Shown here: positions 48,919 through 57,600 of the stretch, in pieces
Layout: each line of letters starts with the position of its first letter
Numbering within the stretch: position 1 is the stretch's first letter
From: Kosakonia sacchari
GTDB lineage: Bacteria; Pseudomonadota; Gammaproteobacteria; Enterobacterales; Enterobacteriaceae
NCBI GenBank assembly: GCA_900109485.1
Contig: FOAY01000004.1
Coordinates: forward strand, 186,001 to 250,000
DNA length: 64,000 nucleotides
Direction of reading: 5' to 3'
Translations under genes and position numbers: made by a program
The notes under the pieces: generated by a model
Told to the model about the DNA's origin: nothing
Databases searched by the model: none
Seen by the model: the letters and a program-made list of their open reading frames with translations, nothing else

Positions 48919-51522
48919 TCACGTCGTTGGTTGCTGCACGGCCATATTCCGTGCCGGGCGACGCGGAATAAATGACACCACCCAGGCCACCAGATCGGTG
49001 AATGAGCGGAAAATCACTTTGACGGACGGCGGAGCAAATTCCGCGAGATGGCGATAGCCGCGGAAACCCAGTTTCAAAATATCAAACAGACTTTCCAGAG
49101 GCTTATCTTCCGGGAAGCTGTCCTGCCACAGCGCCCATGTGTCTGCACGGGCAAAGGTACACTGCACAAAATCGATATGTTGTTTGGTGGTGAGCGGCAT
49201 CAGTTGCAGACCGACCTCGTTGCCAATGACGCGCGCTACGGTCGTCGGAAACGCATACTCTTGCTGGCCGCGCTTCAGCAGCAGGTTTACTTTCTGCCCT
49301 TCCAGCACCTGCGCCTGACCATTAATCTTGATGCCCAGACCGCCGTCGGAGAAGTCATGGACGGTACAGGAGAAGAGATGACCATCTTCGCGGGCAATGG
49401 CCGCTGGCATGGAGATTTCGACACGGTGCGCGCGGCGTACCTGCTTGCTTTCGACCGATACCGCTACCGCGCCGCCAAGAATCACCATGTTGTAAAACAC
49501 CCAGGCCATACTGACGAACACGGTGAGCACTTCGTTCTCCGGGCCGTAGAAATAGCGCCAGATCCCCACCAGCACGCCCACCAGATTCAGCAGTACCAGG
49601 AAGATGTAAGGACGAGAGATCACCCAGTCCACATACTCCTCTTCCACCAGCCCGCCTTTGGCGGTGACGTTAAACTTGCCTTTATGCGGGTTGAACAGCG
49701 CCACCAGCGTAGGCGGCGCGATATACCATGCCAGCACCGTTTCGTAGATCTCGCTCCAGAAAGAGTGGCGATATTTCCCCTGAATCTTCGAGTTCGTCAG
49801 GCTGGCGTGAATCATGTGCGGCAGTACGAACAGAGCGATCATCAGCGCCGGGGCGTAAATGATGTAGGCATGCAACAGCAGAAACGCCAGCGGCGCAGTC
49901 AGAAATATCAACCGCGGGATACCCGATAAGAAGTGGAACATGGCGTTGACGTAACACAGCCGCTGCGGCAGTTTCAGCCCTTTACCAAACAGCGGGTTGT
50001 CGAGGCGGAAAATCTGCACCATGCCGCGCGCCCAGCGAATACGCTGACCAATGTGCGCCGAAAGGCTCTCGGTCGCCAACCCGGCCGCCTGCGGAATACG
50101 CATATATGCAGAGGTATGCCCCAGGCGGTGTAAACGCAGTGAGGTATGCGCATCTTCGGTGACGGTTTCCACCGCAATCCCGCCAATCTGATCCAGCGGC
50201 CCACGACGAATAACCGCGCAGGAGCCGCAGAAGAAAGTGGCATCCCACATGTCGTTGCCGTCCTGCACCAGACCATAGAACAGCGTGCCTTCGTTAGGCG
50301 TTTTACGAAAGCGTCCGAGGTTACGTTCAAACGGGTCCGGCGAGAAGAAGTGGTGCGGCGTCTGCATCATCGCCAGCTTTTTCTCTTTCAGGAACCAGCC
50401 CATGGTCATTTGCAGGAAAGAGCGCGTCGGAACGTGGTCGCAGTCGAAAATTGAGACAAACTCGCCCTTCGCATATTTCAGCGCGTTATTGATGTTACCG
50501 GCTTTCGCATGCTCATGCGTCGTGCGGGCAATGTACTCCACGCCCACCATGCTGGCGAACTGGCGAAACTCTTCGCGGCCGCCATCATCGAGGATCCAGA
50601 TTTTGAGTTTGTCTTTCGGCCAGTCGATACCGAGCGACGCGTAAATGGTGTTTTTCACCACGCTGAGATCTTCGTTATAGGTCGGCACGAAAATATCCAC
50701 CGACGGCCACAACGACATATCTTTCGGTAGCGGCACCGGCTGGCGATTCAGCGGCCAGGCAACCTGGAAGTAGCCCAGCACCAGCACTATCCAGGCGTAC
50801 GTTTCGGCAAACAGCAGCACCAGGCCGCACACCAGGCTGACCGGATCGTCCCAGTTGAGGGTTGAGGTATAGCGCCACCAGATATAGCGACAAGAGACGG
50901 TCAGCGACAGCACAATCAGCATCAGCGCGGAAAAGCGTCCCGGAATGCGGCGCACCAGCAGCGCAACACCCCACAGCAGTATCAGGAAAACAAACTGCGC
51001 CAGCGGGTTAAACGGCTGCGTAATGCACAACAGGGCGAGGATCAGCGAAAACACCACAATGACGCCTAAAATAAAGCGCCGCAGGCGCGGGCTGATATGG
51101 CTAAGCTCTTTTTTATGATCGAGATGACCGGTGCGATGCGTCACGCGTTCCGGCAAGGTATCAAGCCAGTGATACCAGCGCCCACGCAATGCGCGGATAC
51201 GGGCAAAACGCTGGCGCCGCGCCGATTTCGGCGGTCCCCAGGGTAATGTCACCAGCAGCCAGAGGCTTTGCAGCAGGTAGCGCGCCGGATCAAGCGGGCG
51301 CGGTCTGTCAGGATCGATATGCGGAAACCAGTGCTGCTGCTGCGCCCGCAACTGCTGCCAGCGCGGATGCTCAAGCGGGATAAACATCCAGGCCAGGATC
51401 ACCCAAAAGCAGCCAGAAGCCGCGCTGAACCATGATGCGCCATGCTGGCGATAGTGCTGATAGCGCGCGCGTAAGCGTGCGCTGACCGGCGGGATCAGCA
51501 ACCAGCTGGCGGGGCCGCTCAT
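48919..51522 (-). CDS. bcsA: Cellulose synthase catalytic subunit BcsA (first operon)
   Basis: 867 residues (E. coli 872). This GT2 processive glycosyltransferase makes beta-1,4-glucan from UDP-glucose and extrudes it. Membrane helices flank the catalytic domain, which shows IFVPTYNEDLSVV (near 280), LDDGG, FDCDHVPT (D-x-D), VTEDAHTSLRLH with the base of the TED motif, and QRIRWARG (Q-x-x-R-W). The C-terminal PilZ domain has the cyclic-di-GMP motif RRAHRVEISMP ... DFSDGGLGIKI (R-x-x-x-R and D-x-S-x-x-G), so synthesis is activated by cyclic-di-GMP. The start overlaps the bcsQ stop as ATGA. The N-terminal extension of ~140 residues is typical for the E. coli-type protein. Confidence 0.98.
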   Translation of the reverse strand: MSGPASWLLIPPVSARLRARYQHYRQHGASWFSAASGCFWVILAWMFIPLEHPRWQQLRAQQQHWFPHIDPDRPRPLDPARYLLQSLWLLVTLPWGPPKSARRQRFARIRALRGRWYHWLDTLPERVTHRTGHLDHKKELSHISPRLRRFILGVIVVFSLILALLCITQPFNPLAQFVFLILLWGVALLVRRIPGRFSALMLIVLSLTVSCRYIWWRYTSTLNWDDPVSLVCGLVLLFAETYAWIVLVLGYFQVAWPLNRQPVPLPKDMSLWPSVDIFVPTYNEDLSVVKNTIYASLGIDWPKDKLKIWILDDGGREEFRQFASMVGVEYIARTTHEHAKAGNINNALKYAKGEFVSIFDCDHVPTRSFLQMTMGWFLKEKKLAMMQTPHHFFSPDPFERNLGRFRKTPNEGTLFYGLVQDGNDMWDATFFCGSCAVIRRGPLDQIGGIAVETVTEDAHTSLRLHRLGHTSAYMRIPQAAGLATESLSAHIGQRIRWARGMVQIFRLDNPLFGKGLKLPQRLCYVNAMFHFLSGIPRLIFLTAPLAFLLLHAYIIYAPALMIALFVLPHMIHASLTNSKIQGKYRHSFWSEIYETVLAWYIAPPTLVALFNPHKGKFNVTAKGGLVEEEYVDWVISRPYIFLVLLNLVGVLVGIWRYFYGPENEVLTVFVSMAWVFYNMVILGGAVAVSVESKQVRRAHRVEISMPAAIAREDGHLFSCTVHDFSDGGLGIKINGQAQVLEGQKVNLLLKRGQQEYAFPTTVARVIGNEVGLQLMPLTTKQHIDFVQCTFARADTWALWQDSFPEDKPLESLFDILKLGFRGYRHLAEFAPPSVKVIFRSFTDLVAWVVSFIPRRPARNMAVQQPTT

Positions 51523-52277
51523 GGCCGGCTCCTCTCTCGCTCACCACCTTCGCGCGGCTGCGCGCAATGCAGCAGGCACCAGTTCGCCAGCGTCACCATC
51601 TCTTCTGCGGCCAGCGAGTCGCTGCGGTATTCGCCCAGCGGCTGTTTCGATGCCAGACACTCCGCCAGCGCTTCATCACGATGGATAGTGGTCGGCAGGA
51701 TGCGCGTCTGGCTTTGCAACCAGACCTGCCACAGATCGTCCTGCAACTGGCTACCAATCCGCAGGTCGTTAATCAGAATATGCGACCCCGCAGGCAGCGG
51801 CTGCTGATGCAGGCGAATATGGCAATTAATATCAGGTTTGATAATGGTGAAAACATGGTCGCACGCGGCGACGAATTGCCGCGCCAACGGTGAAAAACCG
51901 TGCGGCAGATCGATGAGCACCCAGTGATACTGTTGTTGCGTTTTTAACGCCTGTAAAAGAGAAGTAAGCTGGTTTAACGCATCATGCTGATGAACAGAAT
52001 CCCACTCGCTCGCCGTGAGTTGGCCGAACGGCAATACATCCAGTTGCGAAGTGTAGCGCATCCCGGCATCGCGCCAGTCCTGACCATCCAGCACTGAACG
52101 CGCCCAGCCACCACGGCTGGCAAAATCGACATTAAATGACAGGCGCAGCAAATTGTCAGGGCAGGCATCAATAGCCAGCACCGATTCACCTAATAATTGC
52201 AATGACCAGGCCAGAGCCGCTGTAATTGATGTTGTACCCACACCGCCGCGGATCCCCTGTAATCCCAAAATGGTCAT
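51519..52277 (-). CDS. bcsQ: Cellulose biosynthesis ParA/MinD-like ATPase BcsQ
   Basis: 252 residues. The P-loop reads GIRGGVGTTS, the form normal for BcsQ where the second Walker lysine of ParA is replaced. Then come VLAIDACPDNLLRLSFNVDF and WVLIDLPHGFSP (Walker B region). BcsQ, with BcsR, helps place and assemble the synthase at the cell pole and secretion complex. The gene is intact, unlike E. coli K-12 where it has a premature stop. It overlaps bcsA by 4 bp. Confidence 0.95.
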   Translation of the reverse strand: MTILGLQGIRGGVGTTSITAALAWSLQLLGESVLAIDACPDNLLRLSFNVDFASRGGWARSVLDGQDWRDAGMRYTSQLDVLPFGQLTASEWDSVHQHDALNQLTSLLQALKTQQQYHWVLIDLPHGFSPLARQFVAACDHVFTIIKPDINCHIRLHQQPLPAGSHILINDLRIGSQLQDDLWQVWLQSQTRILPTTIHRDEALAECLASKQPLGEYRSDSLAAEEMVTLANWCLLHCAQPREGGERERSRP

Positions 52278-52288
52278 CTACAGTTGCC

Positions 52289-52477
52289 TTATTGTTGACG
52301 GGATAATTCAGCCAGCAACGGCCAGCGCTTAATCGCCGCAGCCAACTGTTCACGCTGGGAAATATCGGCGTAATCTATTTCGGGTAGTGAAAAAGCCTTA
52401 CTCAGTGCCAAAAAATCATTTTGGAATGTATAACCCAGAGTGGGGTCTGTTTGCGTTTTTGGTTCATCATTATGCAT
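52289..52477 (-). CDS. bcsR: Cellulose biosynthesis small protein BcsR
   Basis: 62 residues from the ATG at 52477, exactly the E. coli BcsR length (a longer frame exists upstream). The core GYTFQNDFLALSKAFSLPEIDYADISQREQLAAAIKRWPLLAEL matches. BcsR binds BcsQ and is required for cellulose synthesis. First gene of the bcsRQABZC operon, 11 bp before bcsQ. The 174 bp to the divergent bcsE hold both promoters; I saw no strong consensus element there. Confidence 0.93.
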   Translation of the reverse strand: MHNDEPKTQTDPTLGYTFQNDFLALSKAFSLPEIDYADISQREQLAAAIKRWPLLAELSRQQ

Positions 52478-52651
52478 TCTGGCCCGATCCCTTTGAATAG
52501 AAAACACATGTACTGATTGTAGCAAGGCATCGTGCCCGACGAAATTCATTTACATGTTAAAACTGATGTTCTTTAATTTCAATGTTAGGTTTATTTCTCA
52601 GCTTTCGCTAGTAAACTGAGATACAGATAAATTTGTTTCAAGAGGGACATC

Positions 52652-54211
52652 GTGGACCCCATATTTTCTATTGGCATTCAGTCTTTATGGGACGAATTGC
52701 GTCATATGCCTACGGGCGGCGTTTGGTGGTTAAATGCCGATCGCGAAATTGACGCATTTAGCCTTATTAATCAAACCATTGTACAGCAAGATACCGAGGC
52801 GAACGTCGCGGTTATTGGTATGGACCACGATCTACGGGGCATCCTTAAACTGGAGAAAGATCACGGCCCCCAAAAAATTCGCCTATTTTCCATGCCAAAC
52901 CAGAGTAATAGCCTATACTTTCTCGCCCGCGATTTACTTTGCACCATTGAACCTGAGAATTATTTACTTATACTGCTCTGTGCTAATAATGCCTGGCAGA
53001 ATGTTCCTGGTCCCAAAATACATCAATGGTTAGAAAAAACGCATGAGTGGGCGAAATATCATAATTGCACTTTGCTGGTTATTAATCCCGGCAATAACAA
53101 TGACAAACAAGCCTCGATTTTGATGAGTGAATATCGCTCACTGTTTGGTCTGGCAAGTTTACGCTATCAAAACGGTATGCATCTTTATGATGTTGCCTGG
53201 TGGTGTAATGAAAAAGGGATCAGCGCCCGACAGCAACTGATTCTTCATCACCATGATGACCGCTGGCAATTAGCGAAGCAGGAAGAAACCGCCGTACAAC
53301 CGCGCAGCGATGAAAAAAGAATATTAAGCAATGTGGCGGTTCTGGAAGGTGCGCCGCCGCTTTCCGAATATTGGTCTTTATTTAAAACAAACGAAGCCCT
53401 GTTTGAAGAAGCCCGCTCAAGCCAGGCGGCAACGCTGATTTTCTCCCTGGCGCAAAACAACCAGATCGACAGCATCGCCCGCCAGGTACATACCCTGCGC
53501 CGCCAGCGCGGCAGCGCTTTAAAAATTATCGTCCGTGAAAGCCAGGCCAGCCTGCGCGCAACCGATGAGCGATTATTGCTGGGCTGCGGCGCGAATATGG
53601 TTATACCCTGGAACGCGCCGCTGTCGCGTTGCCTGACGCTGATTGAAAGCGTGCAGGGACAACAATTCAACCGACTGGTGCCGGAAGATATCACCACCCT
53701 GCTTTCCATGACCCAGCCTCTGAAGCTGCGCGGCTACCAGCCGTGGAATATCTTCTGCGATGCGATAAGCAATATGGTCAATAACCAACTGTTGCCGCCG
53801 GATGGTAAAGGGGTAATGGTTGCGCTGCGTCCGGTACCGGGCATTCGCGTCGAACAGGCGCTTACCCTCTGTCGCCCTAACCGCGTGGGGGATATTGTCA
53901 GCATGAGCGACAACCGGCTGGTGCTGTTTTTGTCCTTTTGCCGGGTCAACGATCTTGATACCGCCCTGAACCATATTTTCCCGCTGCCAACGGCCGATAT
54001 CTTCTCAAACCGAATGGTGTGGTTTGAAGATAATCAGATTGCCGCAGAGCTGGTGCAAATGCGTGCGCTGACGCCGGAAAAACTGGCTAAACCGCTGCCC
54101 GACACGGCCAAAACGGAGAAAGTCATTAACGCCGAACATGACGGTAATGGCTGGCGTCGTATTCCGGAGCCTTACCGCTTATTCAGTGACACCACGGAGC
54201 GCACATCATGA
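52652..54211 (+). CDS. bcsE: Cyclic-di-GMP-binding cellulose regulator BcsE
   Basis: 519 residues, near E. coli BcsE (523). It is built of an N-terminal degenerate receiver- or ATPase-like part ([20 protein letters not shown]) and the C-terminal GIL (degenerate GGDEF) domain, whose cyclic-di-GMP site is visible as R-x-G-D in [21 protein letters not shown] (around residue 415). BcsE recruits cyclic-di-GMP and BcsF/BcsRQ to the inner-membrane complex for maximal synthesis. Divergent from bcsR. The stop overlaps the start of bcsF (ATGA). Confidence 0.95.
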   Translation: MDPIFSIGIQSLWDELRHMPTGGVWWLNADREIDAFSLINQTIVQQDTEANVAVIGMDHDLRGILKLEKDHGPQKIRLFSMPNQSNSLYFLARDLLCTIEPENYLLILLCANNAWQNVPGPKIHQWLEKTHEWAKYHNCTLLVINPGNNNDKQASILMSEYRSLFGLASLRYQNGMHLYDVAWWCNEKGISARQQLILHHHDDRWQLAKQEETAVQPRSDEKRILSNVAVLEGAPPLSEYWSLFKTNEALFEEARSSQAATLIFSLAQNNQIDSIARQVHTLRRQRGSALKIIVRESQASLRATDERLLLGCGANMVIPWNAPLSRCLTLIESVQGQQFNRLVPEDITTLLSMTQPLKLRGYQPWNIFCDAISNMVNNQLLPPDGKGVMVALRPVPGIRVEQALTLCRPNRVGDIVSMSDNRLVLFLSFCRVNDLDTALNHIFPLPTADIFSNRMVWFEDNQIAAELVQMRALTPEKLAKPLPDTAKTEKVINAEHDGNGWRRIPEPYRLFSDTTERTS

Positions 54212-54405
54212 TGTCAGTCAGCGATATCGTTCAGCTTATTATCTTCTGTGCGCTGATCTTTTTCCCGCTGGGCTACCTTGCGCGCCACTGGATACGCCCT
54301 ATCCGCTCCGCGTTTCGCATCTTATTTACCAGACCTCGCTATGTAAAACCGGCAGGAATATTGCGCCGGGAATCGTTCGTCAAGGCAGACCGCAAACATG
54401 ACTAA
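54208..54405 (+). CDS. bcsF: Small membrane protein BcsF
   Basis: 65 residues: one membrane helix ([18 protein letters not shown]) and a basic cytoplasmic tail ([16 protein letters not shown]), matching E. coli BcsF (63 aa). It recruits BcsE to the membrane and links it to BcsG. It overlaps bcsE by 4 bp and bcsG by 8 bp, so the three genes are translationally coupled. Confidence 0.95.
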   Translation: MMSVSDIVQLIIFCALIFFPLGYLARHWIRPIRSAFRILFTRPRYVKPAGILRRESFVKADRKHD

Positions 54406-56077
54406 TTCATCGATGACCACTTCACCGCCTTCGCCGCTGTGGCAATACTGGCGCGGCCTCTCCGGCTGGAATTTCTATTTTCTGCTGAAATTCGGTCTGT
54501 TATGGGCGGGCTACCTTAACTTTCATCCGCTGCTGAACCTGGTATTTATGGCATTCCTGCTGATGCCATTGTCGCGCGTGAGGTTACATCGTCTGCGCCA
54601 CTGGATCGCGCTGCCGATTGGTTTTGGTCTCTTCTGGCATGACACCTGGCTGCCCGGCCCGGAAAGTATTCTGAGCCAGGGCTCGCAGGTTGCAGGCTTC
54701 AGCGCCGACTATCTGCTTGATCTGGTGACCCGTTTTATCAACTGGCAAATGATTGGCGGGGTTTTTGTCCTGCTGGTGGCGTGGCTGTTTTTATCGCAGT
54801 GGATCCGCGTTACCGTGTTTGTCGTCGCCATTATGATCTGGCTGAACGTGCTGACCCTGACCGGACCGGCATTCAACTTGTGGCCTGGCGGCCAGCCAAC
54901 CACCACGGTGACCACGACCGGCGGCGGAGCGGCAGCAACCGTCGCGGCGGCAGGCGATACGCCGGTAGTCGGCGATATGCCTGCGCAAACCGCGCCGCCG
55001 ACCTCGGAAAACCTGAATGCTTATCTTGCCAGTTTCTACGCCTCGGAAGAGAAGCGCCAGAGCACCTTCCCGGCGCAGCTTCCCGCTGACGCCCAGCCGT
55101 TCGATCTGCTGGTCATTAATATCTGTTCCCTCTCGTGGGACGATATCGAAGCGGCAGGGCTGATGTCGCACCCGCTGTGGTCGCACTTCGACATCGTATT
55201 TAAACACTTCAACTCTGCCACCGCTTACAGCGGCCCGGCGGCGATTCGTCTGTTGCGCGCCAGCTGTGGCCAGTCGTCGCACAAAAACCTCTATCAACAG
55301 GCCAACAACCAATGCTATCTGTTTGATAATCTGGCGAAACTGGGCTTTACCCAGCAGTTGATGATGGACCATAACGGCGAGTTTGGCGGCTTCCTGAAAG
55401 AGATCCGCGATAACGGCGGCGTGCAGGTACCGTTGATGGATCAGTCTGGCCTGCCGCCTGTACTGCTCTCTTTTGATGGTTCGCCGGTCTATGACGATAC
55501 TGCCGTGCTGAACCGCTGGATGGAGTCGGACAGCTTCAAACAGGGGCAGCGCACCGCGACCTTCTACAATCTGCTGCCGCTGCACGACGGGAACCACTAT
55601 CCGGGCGATCGTAAAACGGCGGATTACAAACTGCGCGCGCAGAAAATGTTTGATGAGCTGGATGCCTTCTTCACGCAACTGGAGAAATCCGGGCGGAAAG
55701 TGATGGTGGTGCTGGTGCCGGAACACGGCGCGGCGCTGAAGGGCGACAAAATGCAGGTTTCCGGCCTGCGTGATATCCCCAGCCCGTCAATTACCAACGT
55801 CCCGACCGCGATTAAATTCTTCGGCATGAAAGCGCCGCATCAGGGCGCGCCGATTGAGATTAACCAGCCGAGCAGCTTCCTGGCGATATCAGAACTGGTG
55901 ACGCGCGTGCTGGATGGCAAAATCTTCACCGAGGACAGCGTCAACTGGCAGCAGCTCACCAGCAATCTGCCGCAAACGGCGCCGGTTTCTGAAAACGCCA
56001 ACGCCATTGTGTTGCAGTATCAGAACAAGCCGTACGTTCGCCTGAACGGCGGCGACTGGGTGCCGTATCCGCAGTAA
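54398..56077 (+). CDS. bcsG: Cellulose phosphoethanolamine transferase BcsG
   Basis: 559 residues, the E. coli length. About four to five N-terminal membrane helices, an alanine/threonine-rich linker (residues ~165-210), then a periplasmic alkaline-phosphatase-fold domain. Catalytic features: the nucleophile region [22 protein letters not shown] with conserved Ser and Cys, and zinc ligands in [12 protein letters not shown] with [18 protein letters not shown] following. BcsG transfers phosphoethanolamine from phosphatidylethanolamine to O6 of glucose units, so the organism has the genes to make pEtN-cellulose. It ends at the shared inverted repeat with the second cellulose operon. Confidence 0.97.
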   Translation: MTNSSMTTSPPSPLWQYWRGLSGWNFYFLLKFGLLWAGYLNFHPLLNLVFMAFLLMPLSRVRLHRLRHWIALPIGFGLFWHDTWLPGPESILSQGSQVAGFSADYLLDLVTRFINWQMIGGVFVLLVAWLFLSQWIRVTVFVVAIMIWLNVLTLTGPAFNLWPGGQPTTTVTTTGGGAAATVAAAGDTPVVGDMPAQTAPPTSENLNAYLASFYASEEKRQSTFPAQLPADAQPFDLLVINICSLSWDDIEAAGLMSHPLWSHFDIVFKHFNSATAYSGPAAIRLLRASCGQSSHKNLYQQANNQCYLFDNLAKLGFTQQLMMDHNGEFGGFLKEIRDNGGVQVPLMDQSGLPPVLLSFDGSPVYDDTAVLNRWMESDSFKQGQRTATFYNLLPLHDGNHYPGDRKTADYKLRAQKMFDELDAFFTQLEKSGRKVMVVLVPEHGAALKGDKMQVSGLRDIPSPSITNVPTAIKFFGMKAPHQGAPIEINQPSSFLAISELVTRVLDGKIFTEDSVNWQQLTSNLPQTAPVSENANAIVLQYQNKPYVRLNGGDWVPYPQ

Positions 56078-56119
56078 CGTCCTGCACCCTCTCCCGCCAG
56101 GGAGAGGGTGCAGGACGTT
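56076..56119. terminator. Perfect 20-bp inverted repeat shared by bcsG and bcsZ2 ends
   Basis: A 20-bp arm (56076-56095), a 4-base loop (GCCA) and a perfectly complementary arm (56100-56119). Its ends fall inside the stop codons of bcsG (56075-56077) and bcsZ2 (56118-56120). Core CCCTCTCCC / GGGAGAGGG. There is no T tract in either direction, so it is either a bidirectional terminator in the context of convergent transcription or a 3'-end stabiliser. Confidence 0.75.
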
Positions 56120-57113
56120 AGCGCTGCTGCGCCAGCCACACCAGCATCTTCAGGCTGGCAGAGTAGTAATCATCCTGCGCGGTGATTTGCGGCTCGGCCA
56201 GCGTTTCTCCCAGCGTTAAATCACGTACTGCCAGCAGACCGTCATTCATCATATACGGCGCCGTTTCGTTGGTTGTCACATTCACCCAGGCTGGCGTCTG
56301 ATTGCGGCTAAAGCCCTGCCACCAGTTACGCCACGGCGTCAGCAGCGCGCTTTGCGGATCCTGCCAACTGATATACAGCGGAATACGGATAGCGTCATAA
56401 CTCATGCGCGGCGGCCACTCTTTCGCCGGGGAGAGCTTGCCATCCGCCGCCAGCGAAACCCAGTCTGTCGGGAGCTGCGCTTTGCCAAAGCGCATTTTTC
56501 CCAGCAGCTTTTGTCCGTCAGTGATCAAATCGCGCCACACCACTTGATGGCTGCGCTTCGCGAAATCCTGCCACGCCGGGAAAATGAAGTAGGCGGGATT
56601 CAGGTTCACATAGGTGTTGAGATTGAAGCCGTTCGCGCCCGGCAGCATCACGCGGTAACCGGCATAACTCACCACCGTATGTTTCAGCACGGCTTGCGTA
56701 ATAGCGTCCGACGCGCTGGTATAAGCCGGAACATTCCAGCGCTCCCCCGCTTTCAGCAGTGCCCAGGCCAGCAGAACATCACCATCCGTCGCATCGTTTT
56801 TATCGGCAACAGGATCAGCTTCCACCGGGTTATAACGCCAGAAAAAGAGGCCGTTATCTTTATTTCTCAGGGTTTTATTCGTCCAGTTCCACATGCTGTC
56901 AAAGGCCGCTCTGTCATCACTGGCCACCGCCATCAACATGGCGTAACCCTGGCCTTCAGTATGAGAAACACTTTTATTGCCGGTATCGACGACGCGTCCA
57001 TCCGGCATCAAAAAACGGGCTTTATAACTATCCCAGGCCGCAGAAGCCTGGGAAAATGACGTAAACAACAGACTCACCATCACCACCAGTGCGGCGAATA
57101 CACGCTTCAACAT
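56118..57113 (-). CDS. bcsZ2: Endo-1,4-beta-glucanase BcsZ (GH8, second operon)
   Basis: 331 residues from the ATG at 57113, where the signal peptide starts (MLKRVFAALVVMVSLLFTSFSQASA); the longer frame runs through bcsD in another frame. GH8 features: GRVVDTGNKSVSHTEGQGYAMLMAVASDD with the acid Glu in HTEGQGY, and DATDGDVLLAWALLKAGERW with the Asp. It is only moderately similar to the first-operon BcsZ (368 aa) and is shorter, so it came with its operon rather than by local duplication. It lies 4 bp after the bcsD stop and is last in the operon. Confidence 0.95.
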   Translation of the reverse strand: MLKRVFAALVVMVSLLFTSFSQASAAWDSYKARFLMPDGRVVDTGNKSVSHTEGQGYAMLMAVASDDRAAFDSMWNWTNKTLRNKDNGLFFWRYNPVEADPVADKNDATDGDVLLAWALLKAGERWNVPAYTSASDAITQAVLKHTVVSYAGYRVMLPGANGFNLNTYVNLNPAYFIFPAWQDFAKRSHQVVWRDLITDGQKLLGKMRFGKAQLPTDWVSLAADGKLSPAKEWPPRMSYDAIRIPLYISWQDPQSALLTPWRNWWQGFSRNQTPAWVNVTTNETAPYMMNDGLLAVRDLTLGETLAEPQITAQDDYYSASLKMLVWLAQQR

Positions 57114-57117
57114 GGGT

Positions 57118-57600
57118 TTACTCACTTGGGTTAGCGTAACGGAAGAGAACATCCGACACAGAATAGAGCCTTTCGCGGGTAAAAACGAGGCCTGCCGCGC
57201 CGCCCTGCTCTTGCATCCAGCGGGTATACAGCCCCTCAAGCACGGCGCAAAAGGCAAAGCACCAGCGCTTCCGGTGCGCATCTTCCCGCGCCACCGGCAA
57301 GCCCTGATGCCGAAATGCCAGCCCGTCATCACGGGTATCGATATCGATAAAGCCCCAGTTGAACAGCGCCAGTTGCGCATTGATATTGGCTTCCAGTTCG
57401 CCCACGGTTTCCGACGGCGGAAGCGGCGTGCGTTCCGCCATCGCATCGCCCATCTGTCGCAGGAACGGCAGGCTTTCCGCTTCGCCGACGTTGCTTACCA
57501 TGCCGTCAATCATCACGCTCAGCAGATCGAACCAGCCCGGCGCCGTTTGCTGCTGCTGAAACCACGAGAGCAACGGCGTATCAGAAGTGTGTGTCATCAT
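57118..57600 (-). CDS. bcsD: Cellulose synthase accessory protein BcsD
   Basis: 160 residues from the ATG at 57600, overlapping the bcsC2 stop as ATGA. It matches the general pattern of BcsD (about 155 aa): FQQQQTAPGWFDLLSVMIDGMVSN, then MAERTPLPPSETVGELEANINAQLALFNWGFIDIDTRDDGLAFRHQGLP, then the C-terminal EGLYTRWMQEQ. In Komagataeibacter BcsD is a periplasmic octamer that organises glucan bundles into crystalline ribbons. Presence of bcsD marks this as the second type of bcs operon, distinct from the E/F/G type next door. Confidence 0.85.
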   Translation of the reverse strand: MMTHTSDTPLLSWFQQQQTAPGWFDLLSVMIDGMVSNVGEAESLPFLRQMGDAMAERTPLPPSETVGELEANINAQLALFNWGFIDIDTRDDGLAFRHQGLPVAREDAHRKRWCFAFCAVLEGLYTRWMQEQGGAAGLVFTRERLYSVSDVLFRYANPSE

